The position numbers and the translations under genes were made by a program. Shown piece after piece: positions 22,201-34,200 of a stretch of DNA of 64,000 nt; within the stretch, counting starts at the first letter, position 1, and each line of letters begins with the position of its first letter. The notes under the pieces are model-generated. The model had not been told where the DNA came from. It saw only the letters and a program-made list of their open reading frames with translations, and made no database searches. This DNA comes from Pollenia angustigena (taxonomy: Eukaryota > Arthropoda > Insecta > Diptera > Polleniidae): positions 203,983,253 to 204,047,252 of the forward strand of contig OV884060.1 in assembly GCA_930367215.1 (NCBI GenBank). Reading direction: 5' to 3'.

Positions 22201-25200
22201 AAGAATAGATAGGATTGGAAGTTAGACAAAGGAGGTCGTTAAGAAAAATAAGAAAAAGTGTAGGAGAAATAACAGAGCCCTGCGGTACACCTGAATTCAA
22301 ATGAAACTCCTCCGATGTGAACCCATCTTTAACAACACGTATAGAGCGGTCCTTGAGAAAGCTCGAAATAAATCGAGAGAAATCACTACCAACACCAAAC
22401 GTAATAAGCTTTGAAACGAGTGCACCGTGCCACACACGATCAAACGCGAACACAAAAGTGAATTGGACTCCAGATAATTTAACAAGTGGTGATTGATCAT
22501 GCTCTCCATGAACTTCGAGAGCGTAGAGCAAATTGCTATTGGTCGGTAGTTTTCGGGGTTTGTAGCCTCACCCCTTTTTGTGATTGGCTGGACGTTGGCT
22601 ACCTTCCAGCAAGAAGGAAAAACTCCTACCCGGTGCGAGTAGCTAAACAATTTTGCTAAAGGACGAGACAATGACAATGCACACTTCCTCATGACTAAAG
22701 CCGTAACACCATCCGGCCCCGGGGACTTGTTTATGTCGAGATCTTCAAGGACCCTTTTAACTGCACGCGCTCGAAAAAATATATTGGACATAGTAACGGA
22801 TACCCTTTCGAGTTCGGGCAGTGGTTGATTGCTTTCCGGCAAGTATGCATTCTTTGCAAACATGTCAGCAAAAAGGTTGGCCTTATCGACAGGGTCTGTG
22901 AATGTTTGTTCTTATAAGGGTTGGAATGGATGAACTAGTACTATTCCTTACCCTTTTAACAAATAACCAAAAGATCTTACTACCCCGCAGAGCAGCAAGG
23001 ACCTTAGCACGCAGACGCTGTTCTTAAAGAAGTTTTTCACGTCTGAGTACTCTGGCACATTAGTTTCTCGCCCGTTTGCGTAACGCGCCAGTAACTGGGT
23101 TTTTCAGGGTTTCCAGTTAAAATGCTGAAAGAAGTCATTAAGCTCAGACCAACGAGCCTTTTTATAGGCAAAAATAGAGCGCTTCGTCGCTGGTTTTGAA
23201 GTGCTACGAAGGTCCGAAAATGAAAAGGATGCAAAAAATGATGTTATGATCCGCATTTCCGAGAGGCGCAAGTAGCTCAACTTCTTATTTGTCAGGTTGC
23301 GAAGTGAGAAAAAGGTCGAGGGTATTACGAGACTGCCCTTCAACACACGGAATGTGTGTTGGCTCATTCACAGGTTGCACAAGGTGGTTGTGTGCAGCGA
23401 AGAGCTCAACATATGAGCTCTCGGGAGTCGTAAGTCAAAATGTATTAACAAAGTGACCTCAGTACCACAACAATGAAACAATAGAAAAAACAACAGGCAT
23501 TTTGTTGCTAGACTTGAGACGGCAAATGTCAAATTGCCTTATTAAAAAAAGTAAATAAAAAAAAAATGACACCAAACGTCACAAACGAAGAAAATCATTG
23601 CAAACAGCTGCGCTTGTGAGGTCACTTTATTAGTACGTTCTGATTTAAGTCTTAAGATTCCCTGATTTAATTATTGTTTGAAAATGTTCAAAAAACAATA
23701 ACAACTTAACATGTCAGGGTTGTATTTTCCTCAAAATACTTAAGACTTGCATTATAGTGTGATAGTGTGAAACTGCCTTTAGTAGATTATTAAGAGTTTT
23801 TGTTGTTGTTGTTGCAGCTATCATTATAAAAGGAATGCGAAAAGAAAAACATCTTTTGTAAGTAGTTTTATATGTATTCTATAAGTCAAATTCCTGACTT
23901 CTATGTGTCAAATCCATTAACTTTATACAAAAAAGGGACAGCTAGATTCCTCGTACTGCCACCTTGTGTGAATGTACCTTGGTTTTTGAAACCTTAAGAA
24001 CCCAAACAAGGCAGCCTGGACAAAGAGATGGTATACAAATTAAACTTATATAACATTCATTTTTCAAATTGGACTAAAACTAAATATTTCTTTATAATCA
24101 TCTGGCCTCTATAAAACTAATGATTTGTCACGGTTAACTTTATGAACACTTACTTTAATTCCCTTTTCAGTTTTCGAAATTTTCTTAATGAAATTCAATT
24201 TTTTACATGTTACGATAACGTTTACAAAATTTTTCTGTGTTTTTCATATTGCTAAGCTTTCGTTAGCGTTAAACTTTAGTAAAGCGAGTAAGTCTAAAAT
24301 ATAATAAAAATAAATATAAAACGTAAAATAAATGGTGTAAAAATCAATTTCAACTTAAGGTTTACATTTAAAAATTAAAAAATTTAAGAGACTTTTCAGG
24401 TACTGGAAAGTTTCTTAAGGAATTGCCGCTGGGTCTCCAAGCAGCAATTTTTTTTTGCTTAGCACAAGCAAAAACGTCGTTGCTGATTATATTGCTGGAG
24501 AACACGTAAAAATGCTTTGCCATAAACAAACGTACAGAGAAATGAAATGTCAGATTAATGACAACTAATTTTACAGCAGATTGCTAAGCAATAATTGCTC
24601 AAGCAATCAGAGCACTGGGTCTCCACGTAGCAATTTTTATTGCTAAGCACAAGCAAAAACGTCGGCAGAAAAATGGCGCAATAATTGCTGATTATATTGC
24701 TGGAGAACAGGTGAAATTGCTTTACCATAAACAAACGTGCAGAGAAATTTAATGTCAGATAAATGACAACTGATTTTACAGCAGATTGCTAAGCAATAAT
24801 TGCTCAAGCAATAAATATTGCTACGTGGAGAACCGGGGTAAGAGCAATCATTGCGCAATGGATTGCCCCTCATGGCAATATGCTGTCTATACGTCGCAAA
24901 TTTAATTGAGCAATCAAATTTGACGTTTTCCGCAATAAATATTGCTACGTGGAGACCCGGAGTAAGAGCAATCATTGCGCAATGGATTGCCACTCATGGC
25001 AATATGCAGTCTATACGTCGCAAATTCAATCGAGCAATCAAATTTGCGACGTATGGAACGCAATATGCTATAAAAGTTATAATGTAAAAGGATCTAAAGC
25101 AATTAATATTTAATTTTATTAAATTATTTATCTTTTTATTTTTATTATTATTATTTTATATTTATATTATTATTTTATATTAATTTAATTATTATTACAA

Positions 25201-28200
25201 ATTAATAAAAAAAAAAAAATTAATTTGTCAACACTTCTATAAAAAAAGTGAGTTTATTCCTGAGATTAACATATTGAGGAAATTACAGTATCGATGATAT
25301 AAAATGCTAGTTGGGTATGTTACATACCGTCGGAAAGGTTAATTTGTCTAGTTTCTCTGCATAAAGCGGCCCATACACCTGCCATATTATTGTATAGGAT
25401 ATTCGCCATATTATTTCCATTTTGTCCTATAAGTCGCACAATGGTTTCAATCATGCAATAAAATGGTAAGCATAACCTGTAGGAATAACATGAACAGCAT
25501 TGTACAATGTTGCCAACACACATCACTTTCTTTTCGTTGTGCAATAAAAATCAAACGTCTTTTGATTGTTGCCAATATATTGTGCTACCATCGAATATAA
25601 CGTACACATTAGCGATATAATTGTATAATACGTAAAATTGAACAATTTTATTGCAAGTGTATGAGCCGCTTAAGTTTTATTTTTAAGCTTTTAGAAACAC
25701 TTAAACCCAAAAAGGAAAAAATTCAAAATAGTGCATATGCTTAAAATTTAAAAACCCTCGTCTAGAGTTAGAAATTATTTTTTTTTATACATATCCCTCC
25801 CACTCGCATCCCAAAAACCAAAACTACCTTAAAGGAAAAGACATAGAGGGAGTTTACACGGTGTCTATTCAGACATGTCTAACAAACACGTTTGTTTTGT
25901 TTGTAGGCGATCGGGGTAGAGAAGAAAGAGGGGTTGCCAAACAGACATGAAATGAGTTTTCATGTTTGTTTATATGAATTTTCATGTTTTTAATTTGTAT
26001 GTATATTAGACCCTTATACATGAAAAGAGACATGTTTGGAAAGACATCGTGAAAAGACAATAGGTTTTTGGAAGCATGTTCAAAAGAGTATGTCAAAAAC
26101 GGACATGTCTGGAAAGACACCGTGTAAACTCCCTCATAAGCTTTCTTTTAAGCAAAAGAAAAAACAAATAAAAAAAAACATTTCCGGTTAAAAAAAATTA
26201 AGTTTTATATTTAAAAAAAAATTTAAAATAAAAACAAAAAAATTTATTTTTTACTTGGGACAAATTTTGCTAACACCAATAGGTAATAAGTTAAGTAGAT
26301 GAGAAAGAACACCTGTTTGGCAAAACGTTAAACTTTGACCCCCCTAACTCAAAAACTTGATCTTGATGAAAATTTGTGTCTAAACTACTATCCAATAGGA
26401 CTAGCCTTGGTGCAAATTTCATCCAAATCGGACGACATCGATTTAGAAATTGGGCCACTTGACATGAAATCCCCCATATGTGAATACATAAGTGTGTCCC
26501 AAAAGAAAAAAACAAGTTGGGGCTCAAGCATGTATTAAAAGCTTAAAGGGTAAAGTATTTTTGAGATTTTTCGGAAAAGGCTTGGAAGTCGCTCAAGTCG
26601 AGTTTTGGCCAAATATCGGAGTTGCTAATCTTTTTTTGAGTTTTCTACATAACATTGTCAAAAACCACGTTTTCTTCACTTTTTAGGAAATAATTTAAAA
26701 TAAAAATGTCCAAGCTTTATTTTTCTTGTGCAAAACCTATAAGTTTTTGCAACGAATTTGCTAATTTAGGTACCCTACATTACAATTTTAAGTAATTTTT
26801 CCATACATTTTTTTTTAAATTTTTATGAAAATTAATAAAACTAATGTGCTGTTTTCACAACACAAGTGACTGAACATGTAGTAAAATTTATATGAAAAGC
26901 ACTCAGGTTTTTGATTGTTTTCCATATAAATTTTACTACACGTTAAGTCACTTGTGTTGTGTAAACAGCACATAACAATCCTGAGTTATACCGGTTTTCA
27001 GCTTTGTACGTAGTTAATGATGGGCCTGTTCGTAAATGCATCACTGCGCTGCAAATGAAAATTTAAATGCCCTAAAAAACTTTGCTTAAGCAGATGACGC
27101 ACAACCAAGTTTTAAATACGGAGTGGAGAAATGGCTTTTGCCAAAAAAGATTAACAGCAAACTTAAATTGGCCGTGCAAAGCAATGTTTGGTTGTGTGAT
27201 GCACTGCAGTGATGCATTTACGAACAGGCCCGATATTATTACTCATACCGAACAAACAAATAAAAATCAAACGTTTGGCTTTTGCTTTGCTTTGCTTTAA
27301 AAATCATTAATTAATTGAAAATAAGTTTCAGAAGTTGAGGTTGCGGCATTGTTGAAAGTGGTATCCAAGTAAAGATTTGAGCAAATTTTTCTAAACGCCA
27401 ACTTGAATACATGCAACCAAGAGAAGACTATAAAGAATTGCTTCATCTGATTCTTATTTTTTTGGGCGATCGATCTAAGCCCTATCCAACAGCTAAAGCT
27501 TCAAGAGCTATTTATCAGGCTCGCTGGATGAAGAAAATTGCATATTCCTTAAAATATGAATTTTTCTAAACCAGCTACAATCTTGCGTGGACAACTCAGA
27601 CATTGATGCCATGCTAGAATTTTGTTAATTTATTTTAAGAATAAATATCAAAAATGGGTACCTCTGTCAATGCCCTCGGTACACTACTCCCATTGATATT
27701 ATTTCATTAAAGGATAACTACAAAATTATTAATGTAGCAGTTGCAAGCGCCATGTTTAAAACTTTTCTAGGTGGCACTTTACCCCAAAATTGCCTACCCT
27801 GGGGGTTTTTTTTTGATGACCATATCAACACATTCGCCAAGCAGCAAGAACTAATTAGTAAATTTTAACAGAAGGCAACCTTTATTATAAAGAAATTCAA
27901 AGATTCATTTCCAAAACAAGTCATATTTTTTTAAAGCTTGCAATATTTAAATTGATTTTGAAAAAAAAACAGATCCAGAAAATGGGGAAGCCAACAAGTC
28001 ATTTTAAGATTTAAAGAAAAATGTTCAACATTTACAAGTGGTAAATGATGTGGCAGAACGGGGTGTGGCTTTGGTTAACACTTACTTCAATGTCACAACT
28101 TCTGAGACTGATTTTTAGAACCCCAATAAATGATTTTTAAACAAAGCAAAAGCAAAATGTTTGATTTTAATTTGTTTGTTGGGTATGAGTAAAAATATCA

Positions 28201-31200
28201 CAAACGGGGTACAAATCTGAAAACCTGTATATGTCAGGAACGGTAAGAACAAATTCAAAAATTATTTCTTTCGAAATTATTGAGAATGAATTTATCTTTT
28301 TAACATAAAAATGTTAAAACTTATAAAGCGTTTACAAAATTGATGGAGTAATTACGAAAAATTTTAATGTAGGGTACATAAATGAACAAATGAATTGCAA
28401 AAACTTATAGGTTTTGCAGAAAAAACTAAAGCTTGGACGTTATTCTTTTAAATTATTTCCTAAAAAGTGAAGAAAATCGTGGACTTTGAGTTATGAGGAT
28501 AACTCAAAAAAAAAACCAACAAACCCGATTTTTGGCAAAAACTCGACATGAGCGACCTATTCCGAAAAATATGAAAAAATATTTCAAAAATACTTTACCC
28601 TATAAGCTTTTAAATAATGCTTGAGCACCTATGAAAATCCAAAAAAAATTTTTTTGGGACACACATTATTAAAAAACAAGAATAAAAAAAAATGTCTATA
28701 TTTTTTTCAAAGAGGATTTTTTTTACTAAATAATGTATTGTTCAAGGCAAATTCAACAAGGTAAACTCTTTAGAACATCTGTTCATCAGCTGTATTTTCC
28801 GAGTTGTCAAAATATTTTATATTTTAATTATTTTTGTTTTTCATTTAAAAAAAATTGTGATTGTATTAATTTGTGAAATTTTATGACAAAATAATTAATT
28901 AAAATCATATTATAATCCTTAATTTGAGCATAATGTGCAAGAACGAAAAATTGTGGCTTAATTCTAGTTAACCAACGCAGCTCCAAGTAAAAAAAAAACA
29001 AAGGGGAATAGAAAATAAAAAAAATAGCAAGAAAAAATAAAATGGCACAATTCTCGGAAACGCTTAGTTTCCGAGTCATGGATCTCTTAAGTCTTCATAT
29101 AAATTTGCAGTGTCCCACTACATATCTGAACGTATATAGCTAATATTGGAATAATTTAAGAGCTTTTATTTAAAAATTCTTAATCCATAAAGGAGCGGCG
29201 ATGAGTTTGCGAAAATATTATAGTAAGCATATCAATTGCTATGCGAAGAAGCTTTATTTTGCAAAGTCGGTGTTTGTTATACCATAGATGAGAAAATCCT
29301 TGCGCCCAACCGAAAGCCGGCTATGCGGAGAAGGTTTATTAAGCGAAGCTGGTGTTTATTTGATTAAATTTTTGATTCCTAGTGCACTTCCGTGACATTT
29401 TGATATACAATTTTGTAAAAACTGTATTAGGAGGTAAAGAGATAAAAAGTTTACAATGAATTTTACATTTTCAGAAAGATCTGTTAAAAACCTTTCAAAA
29501 GACACTAATAATGGCCACATACGTTTACAAATGTGGTGGAAAATCGCTAATTCATATGAAAACGTCAGAAGTCCATTACTCTGAAACTATGCGTTTTCTA
29601 GAATTGTACCATGAAATTTGTTCGTCTTATTTTTCAATTTTTTATTGCTCTATGTCCTTTTTTGTTGGAGCTGCGTTGATAAGCTAGCTTCGTCTCTAAT
29701 TTTTATGCATATGCTGGGTCCTTGAGCAATTTTTAGTCTATTTAGCCATGTCCGACTGTACAAAACACTCTCACTTTCGAAAAAAACTCAAAATAAAAGA
29801 ACAATATTGGTGTTAAATTCTTTCTTTAGTTGGAAACGAGTCAAAAAACCCAATGTGAAACATCGTGCCTTAAAAATTTATACACACTTTGATTAAAAAA
29901 AACTAATATAAATGCATGGCAGAATGCACCCTTAACATTAAATCTTCAAAAACACAGAATACATTAAATTTTGTTTAGATCGGTTCATAAACACACAACT
30001 TTAAATATAAAAAAATCAATAAAATTTTTTATTGTTTACTTTTTATTCACACTTTTTGTAAACAACTATTTTGACAACTCGGATTTGTTACACTAACAAA
30101 ATGCCTGTTATTTTTGTTAGAGTTGTAATTGTTGTAGCGACGAGTTTACCTTGTTGAATTCGCCTTGGTATTGTTATTCGAAAAAAATATAAATATCGAT
30201 AATAATGGGATTTCTGAATTTATCTTTAGTATATCTACGTTTTAACCCACTGTGCTGTGCAAGTTCATAGAAGAGATTAATTACTCCATTTTAAAACTCT
30301 ATTTGTTCCTGTAGTCTACAAGTTGCAGCCGCAACGAAAATATACTAGTCTGGTTGAAAAATTTAAAGAACTTGAAGCGATATTATCACTATTGCCAACT
30401 TGACAATTTCTGAGCAGAAGCTGAAGTCGTAGTAAAAAACTAAAATTTTAAAAGTTGCAGTGTTCGAATATGTCGTTTGCTACTGCTATATTAACAATAA
30501 GGAAGCCATAATTGTCTTAAATTAAATCATATAGCTAACATAAGTAGCAAATGATGTAGCAATTAAGTAGAATATAATGAGGCAACAAAGTAGCGTATGA
30601 ACAAATTATAACAATAGAAAAGTTATTTTAATAGCAATCAGATTAGAAAACGCCTCATACGGATAACACTTGTTACTAAATGTAAAACTACAAATTCACC
30701 AACAACACATTACAATCACCCCTATTATAAAAGTCGACATCGACACAAGTAGACGGCACCTGAACATTAATGGTATTTTCTGAGTCGTTGTTGACAATAA
30801 TCGATTACTTTTGACAGTCACGTGATATTTTCTAAGGCGCTTTTAAGTCGACGTCGAGTAGTATTGTCCCCGTTTTAGTCGACAGGAAATTTTGCGACGA
30901 CTCAAATGTAAGTTAAAGAAATTTTAAATGAAATGTTAACATATTTATTGAATACGTTTGAAATGAAAAGTCTTATATTTATTAATAAACGTTAAAGCTA
31001 TAAAGAATCAGAAAACTTACAGTAAAAATATCTTTATCAAAAACATGCCAAAAATTCGCGAACAAAATTCAAAATTGGAAACAAACTCTACACTTTATTT
31101 TAAAAAGCTAAATCGGTTAAAAAAAATATGTCGGAAAATAGCATAAATAGCGTTAAAAAGTGAGTGAAGAACAAAAAAATAAAAAAAACAATTGGAGATG

Positions 31201-34200
31201 GGATTTTTTTGTCAAATTTTCGATAACTAGTCGACGTCGACACAACATTCTTATAAAATGCCAAATTAACGTCGAAGTGGTGTAGTCGTCGCCTTGATGT
31301 GACAACAATTAAAAATTAATGTCGACGTCGACAACGCCTTACACAATAGGGGTGAATTTCTTTTTATACTTAATCAGCTCTAATTACAATTTTGTTTTTC
31401 ATTAATTTATTTTATGGCTACATGGAAAGCTACTTCTATTGTTACCTTAAAATTAACGTATTTTCTACTTGAAAGCAAAACTGTAGAAGAAGAAATAAAA
31501 AATAAGCCGCAAGTGAAGAAGTAGCAAACGATTTGATTTTTAAGCTGTGTACTGCTTTATTGGTTTTTACTTTTTTTTTAAATTGCTCCATTTCGAGTTT
31601 AATTTCTGTAATAGTTAACAACAGAACTAATAACTTAATATGGAAATACAAAACATTTTAATGCTATTGCTTTTGCTAACAAATAGTATAATAATACTTA
31701 ATCAGCTCTGATTTCAATTTTGTTTTTCAACTATGTATTTTATTGCTACATGGGAATGCTACTTCTATTGATGGAAGTAAACGAATTGGCGAACGGACGT
31801 GTTTAAAATAAGCTCCACAACTGTTAAAAATTATCATAAAAAATTGGTAGTAAATGCTACATCAAAAGCTGACTCTATTGCTACCCTTAAATAATACTTT
31901 TTTTTAATTTAAAGTCAAATAATTTCCGTTTGCTTTAAAATCAAATTGTTTTAAAAGAATCTTAAAAATAAACCACAAATGAAGAACTAACTAACAAATG
32001 TTTTAATTTTTAAGCTATTGCTCTTTTGGTAAATATTTATTAAAATTGGTACATCTCGAATTTAATTTTTGGAACATTCAACAATAATATAATAACTTAA
32101 TAAGAAACTATTAAACATTTTAAAGCTATTGCTTCCCTTACAGAATAGTTATGGAAGCAGTTGCTGTATTTTAAGCAATAATAGTTGGTAGTTAATGCAA
32201 CATCAAGCGCTACCTCTATTGCTACCTTAAAATAATTTTTCATTACTATTCTAAAATCTAATTGTAGAAGAATAAACTAAGAAATAAACAACAAATAAAG
32301 AAGTAGCAAACGATTGGTTTATATTTTTATTAAAATTGCTCCATTTCGAGTTTAATTTTTAAAATACATATATTAAAATAAATATGTACCCAGCGGTAAA
32401 TATTGAAAGGACCGCAAGTAGCAGGCCTTTTTGAAGGCCTCTATACTCCTTTCTAAAAGATTCGCTTCGCATGATATCCTGCCTTCAGAAGTATGCCTTC
32501 TAGAAGGCATAAACTTCTTTTTAAAAGACCTTCTGAAATATTCAGTACACATTCGCTACTCCCTTCTTTGAGAAGGGAGAAAGGAGGGTGTTCAGTTTTA
32601 TTTACTTTTTATTTTTAGTAACCTTCCTTATTCCCTTTTTTGGGAAGGGATCGAAGTTGTTTTTAAAGGAAGTGTGGAAGGCCTTGCGTCCAATGACAAC
32701 CTGTGTAAGAAATAAATAAGTATGGAATGCGGCGAGAAGGGCTTCTGACTGTTTGTGACTGCTAAATAAGGCCTTCTATTAGGCCTCTTTACTCATTCTA
32801 GTTACCGCTGGGTATATACAAAAAATTTGAATTCTTTTGCTACAGATGTAACATAGCGTCTTCACCTGACAATTTTTTGTCATACCAAACGTCAAACTTC
32901 ATATTAAAAAAACGCTGACAAAAATTTTCGAATTTTCTTTATATAGACTTTGACGTTTGGTATGACAAAAAATTGTCAGGTGAAGACGCTATGTAAGAAA
33001 AGATAAACTCACTGTTTATTGTTGGTGTTTTGTTTAAGCTTTGATATTGTTACAAGTAAGACTTAGAGTGTTTATAACTCTTATTCGCTTAAGGTTTTAT
33101 TTGTTTAATATTTTTGGCTTTTCTAAAATCTTTGGAAAAGGTTTCCTGATGAGCTGGTGTAAGCAACCGGCGAAATGCGCATAGAGGCTTGCTTTCCCTC
33201 AACAATAAATTTCAGTGTATTTATCAAATATGAAAAACTGGGAATTTAGCACGTCATACGAAGATCGTATTAATAATAAACTTTGTATTCCCGAAAATAA
33301 CTTTGATAATATAATTGCATGTGCCCGTGCATAGAACTGAATTGGCAAATTGGTTTAGTTCGTTGTTTTCGTACGAAGACAATAGAATGAAGCGGTTTGT
33401 TTTTTAATTTTGTTTTTTCTTTTAACCCACTTACAACTACAATTCGAGTCGGAAAGAACCCAACCAATTGTAGGGGGATGTAAGAAAAGATAAACTCACT
33501 GTTTATTGTTGGTGTTTTGTTTAAGCTTTGATATTGTTACAAGTAAGACTTAGAGTGTTTATAACTCTTATTCGCTTAAGGTTTTATTTGTTTAATATTT
33601 TTGGCTTTCTAAAATCTTTGGAAAAGGTTTCCTGATGAGCTGGTGTAAGCAACCGGCGAAATGCGCATAGAGGCTTGCTTTCCCTCAACAATAAATTTCA
33701 GTGTATTTATCAAATATGAAAAACTGGGAATTTAGCACGTCATACGAAGATTGTATTAATAATAAACTTTGTATTCCCGAAAATAACTTTGATAATATAA
33801 TTGCATGTGCCCGTGCATAGAACTGAATTGGCAAATTGGTTTAGTTCGTTGTTTTCGTACGAAGACAATAGAATGAAGCGGTTTGTTTTTTAATTTTGTT
33901 TTTTCTTTTAACCCACTTACAACTACAATTCGAGTCGGAAAGAACCCAACCAATTGTAGGGGGATGTAAGAAAAGATAAACTCACTGTTTATTGTTGGTG
34001 TTTTGTTTAAGCTTTGATATTGTTACAAGTAAGACTTAGAGTGTTTATAACTCTTATTCGCTTAAGGTTTTATTTGTTTAATATTTTTGGCTTTTCTAAA
34101 ATCTTTGGAAAAGGTTTCCTGATGAGCTGGTGTAAGCAACCGGCGAAATGCGCATAGAGGCTTGCTTTCCCTCAACAATAAATTTCAGTGTATTTATCAA

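Larger units (their letters stand above)
26492..28664. mobile_element. DNA element with about 300-bp inverted arms
   Basis: GTGTGTCCCAAAAGA at 26492 and its complement at 28664 open long inverted arms. The arms share AAAGCTT..AGGGTAAAGTAT, CACTTTTTAGGAAATAATTT, AAACCTATAAGTTTTTGCAA and TACCCTACATTA with their complements. The interior holds a broken coding segment (27411-27569 and beyond), a MITE and a hairpin element. The superfamily is not identified. Confidence 0.7.

Noticed and set aside
28740..28830. Another hammerhead at TCATCAG (minus-strand CTGATGA)
   Set aside because: No GAAA or pairing stem II follows at the right distance.
33270..33953. Two identical 65-codon frames 486 bp apart on the minus strand
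   Set aside because: They are copies of the same tandem repeat unit, not conserved genes. The frame crosses the conserved hairpin and has no protein-like features.
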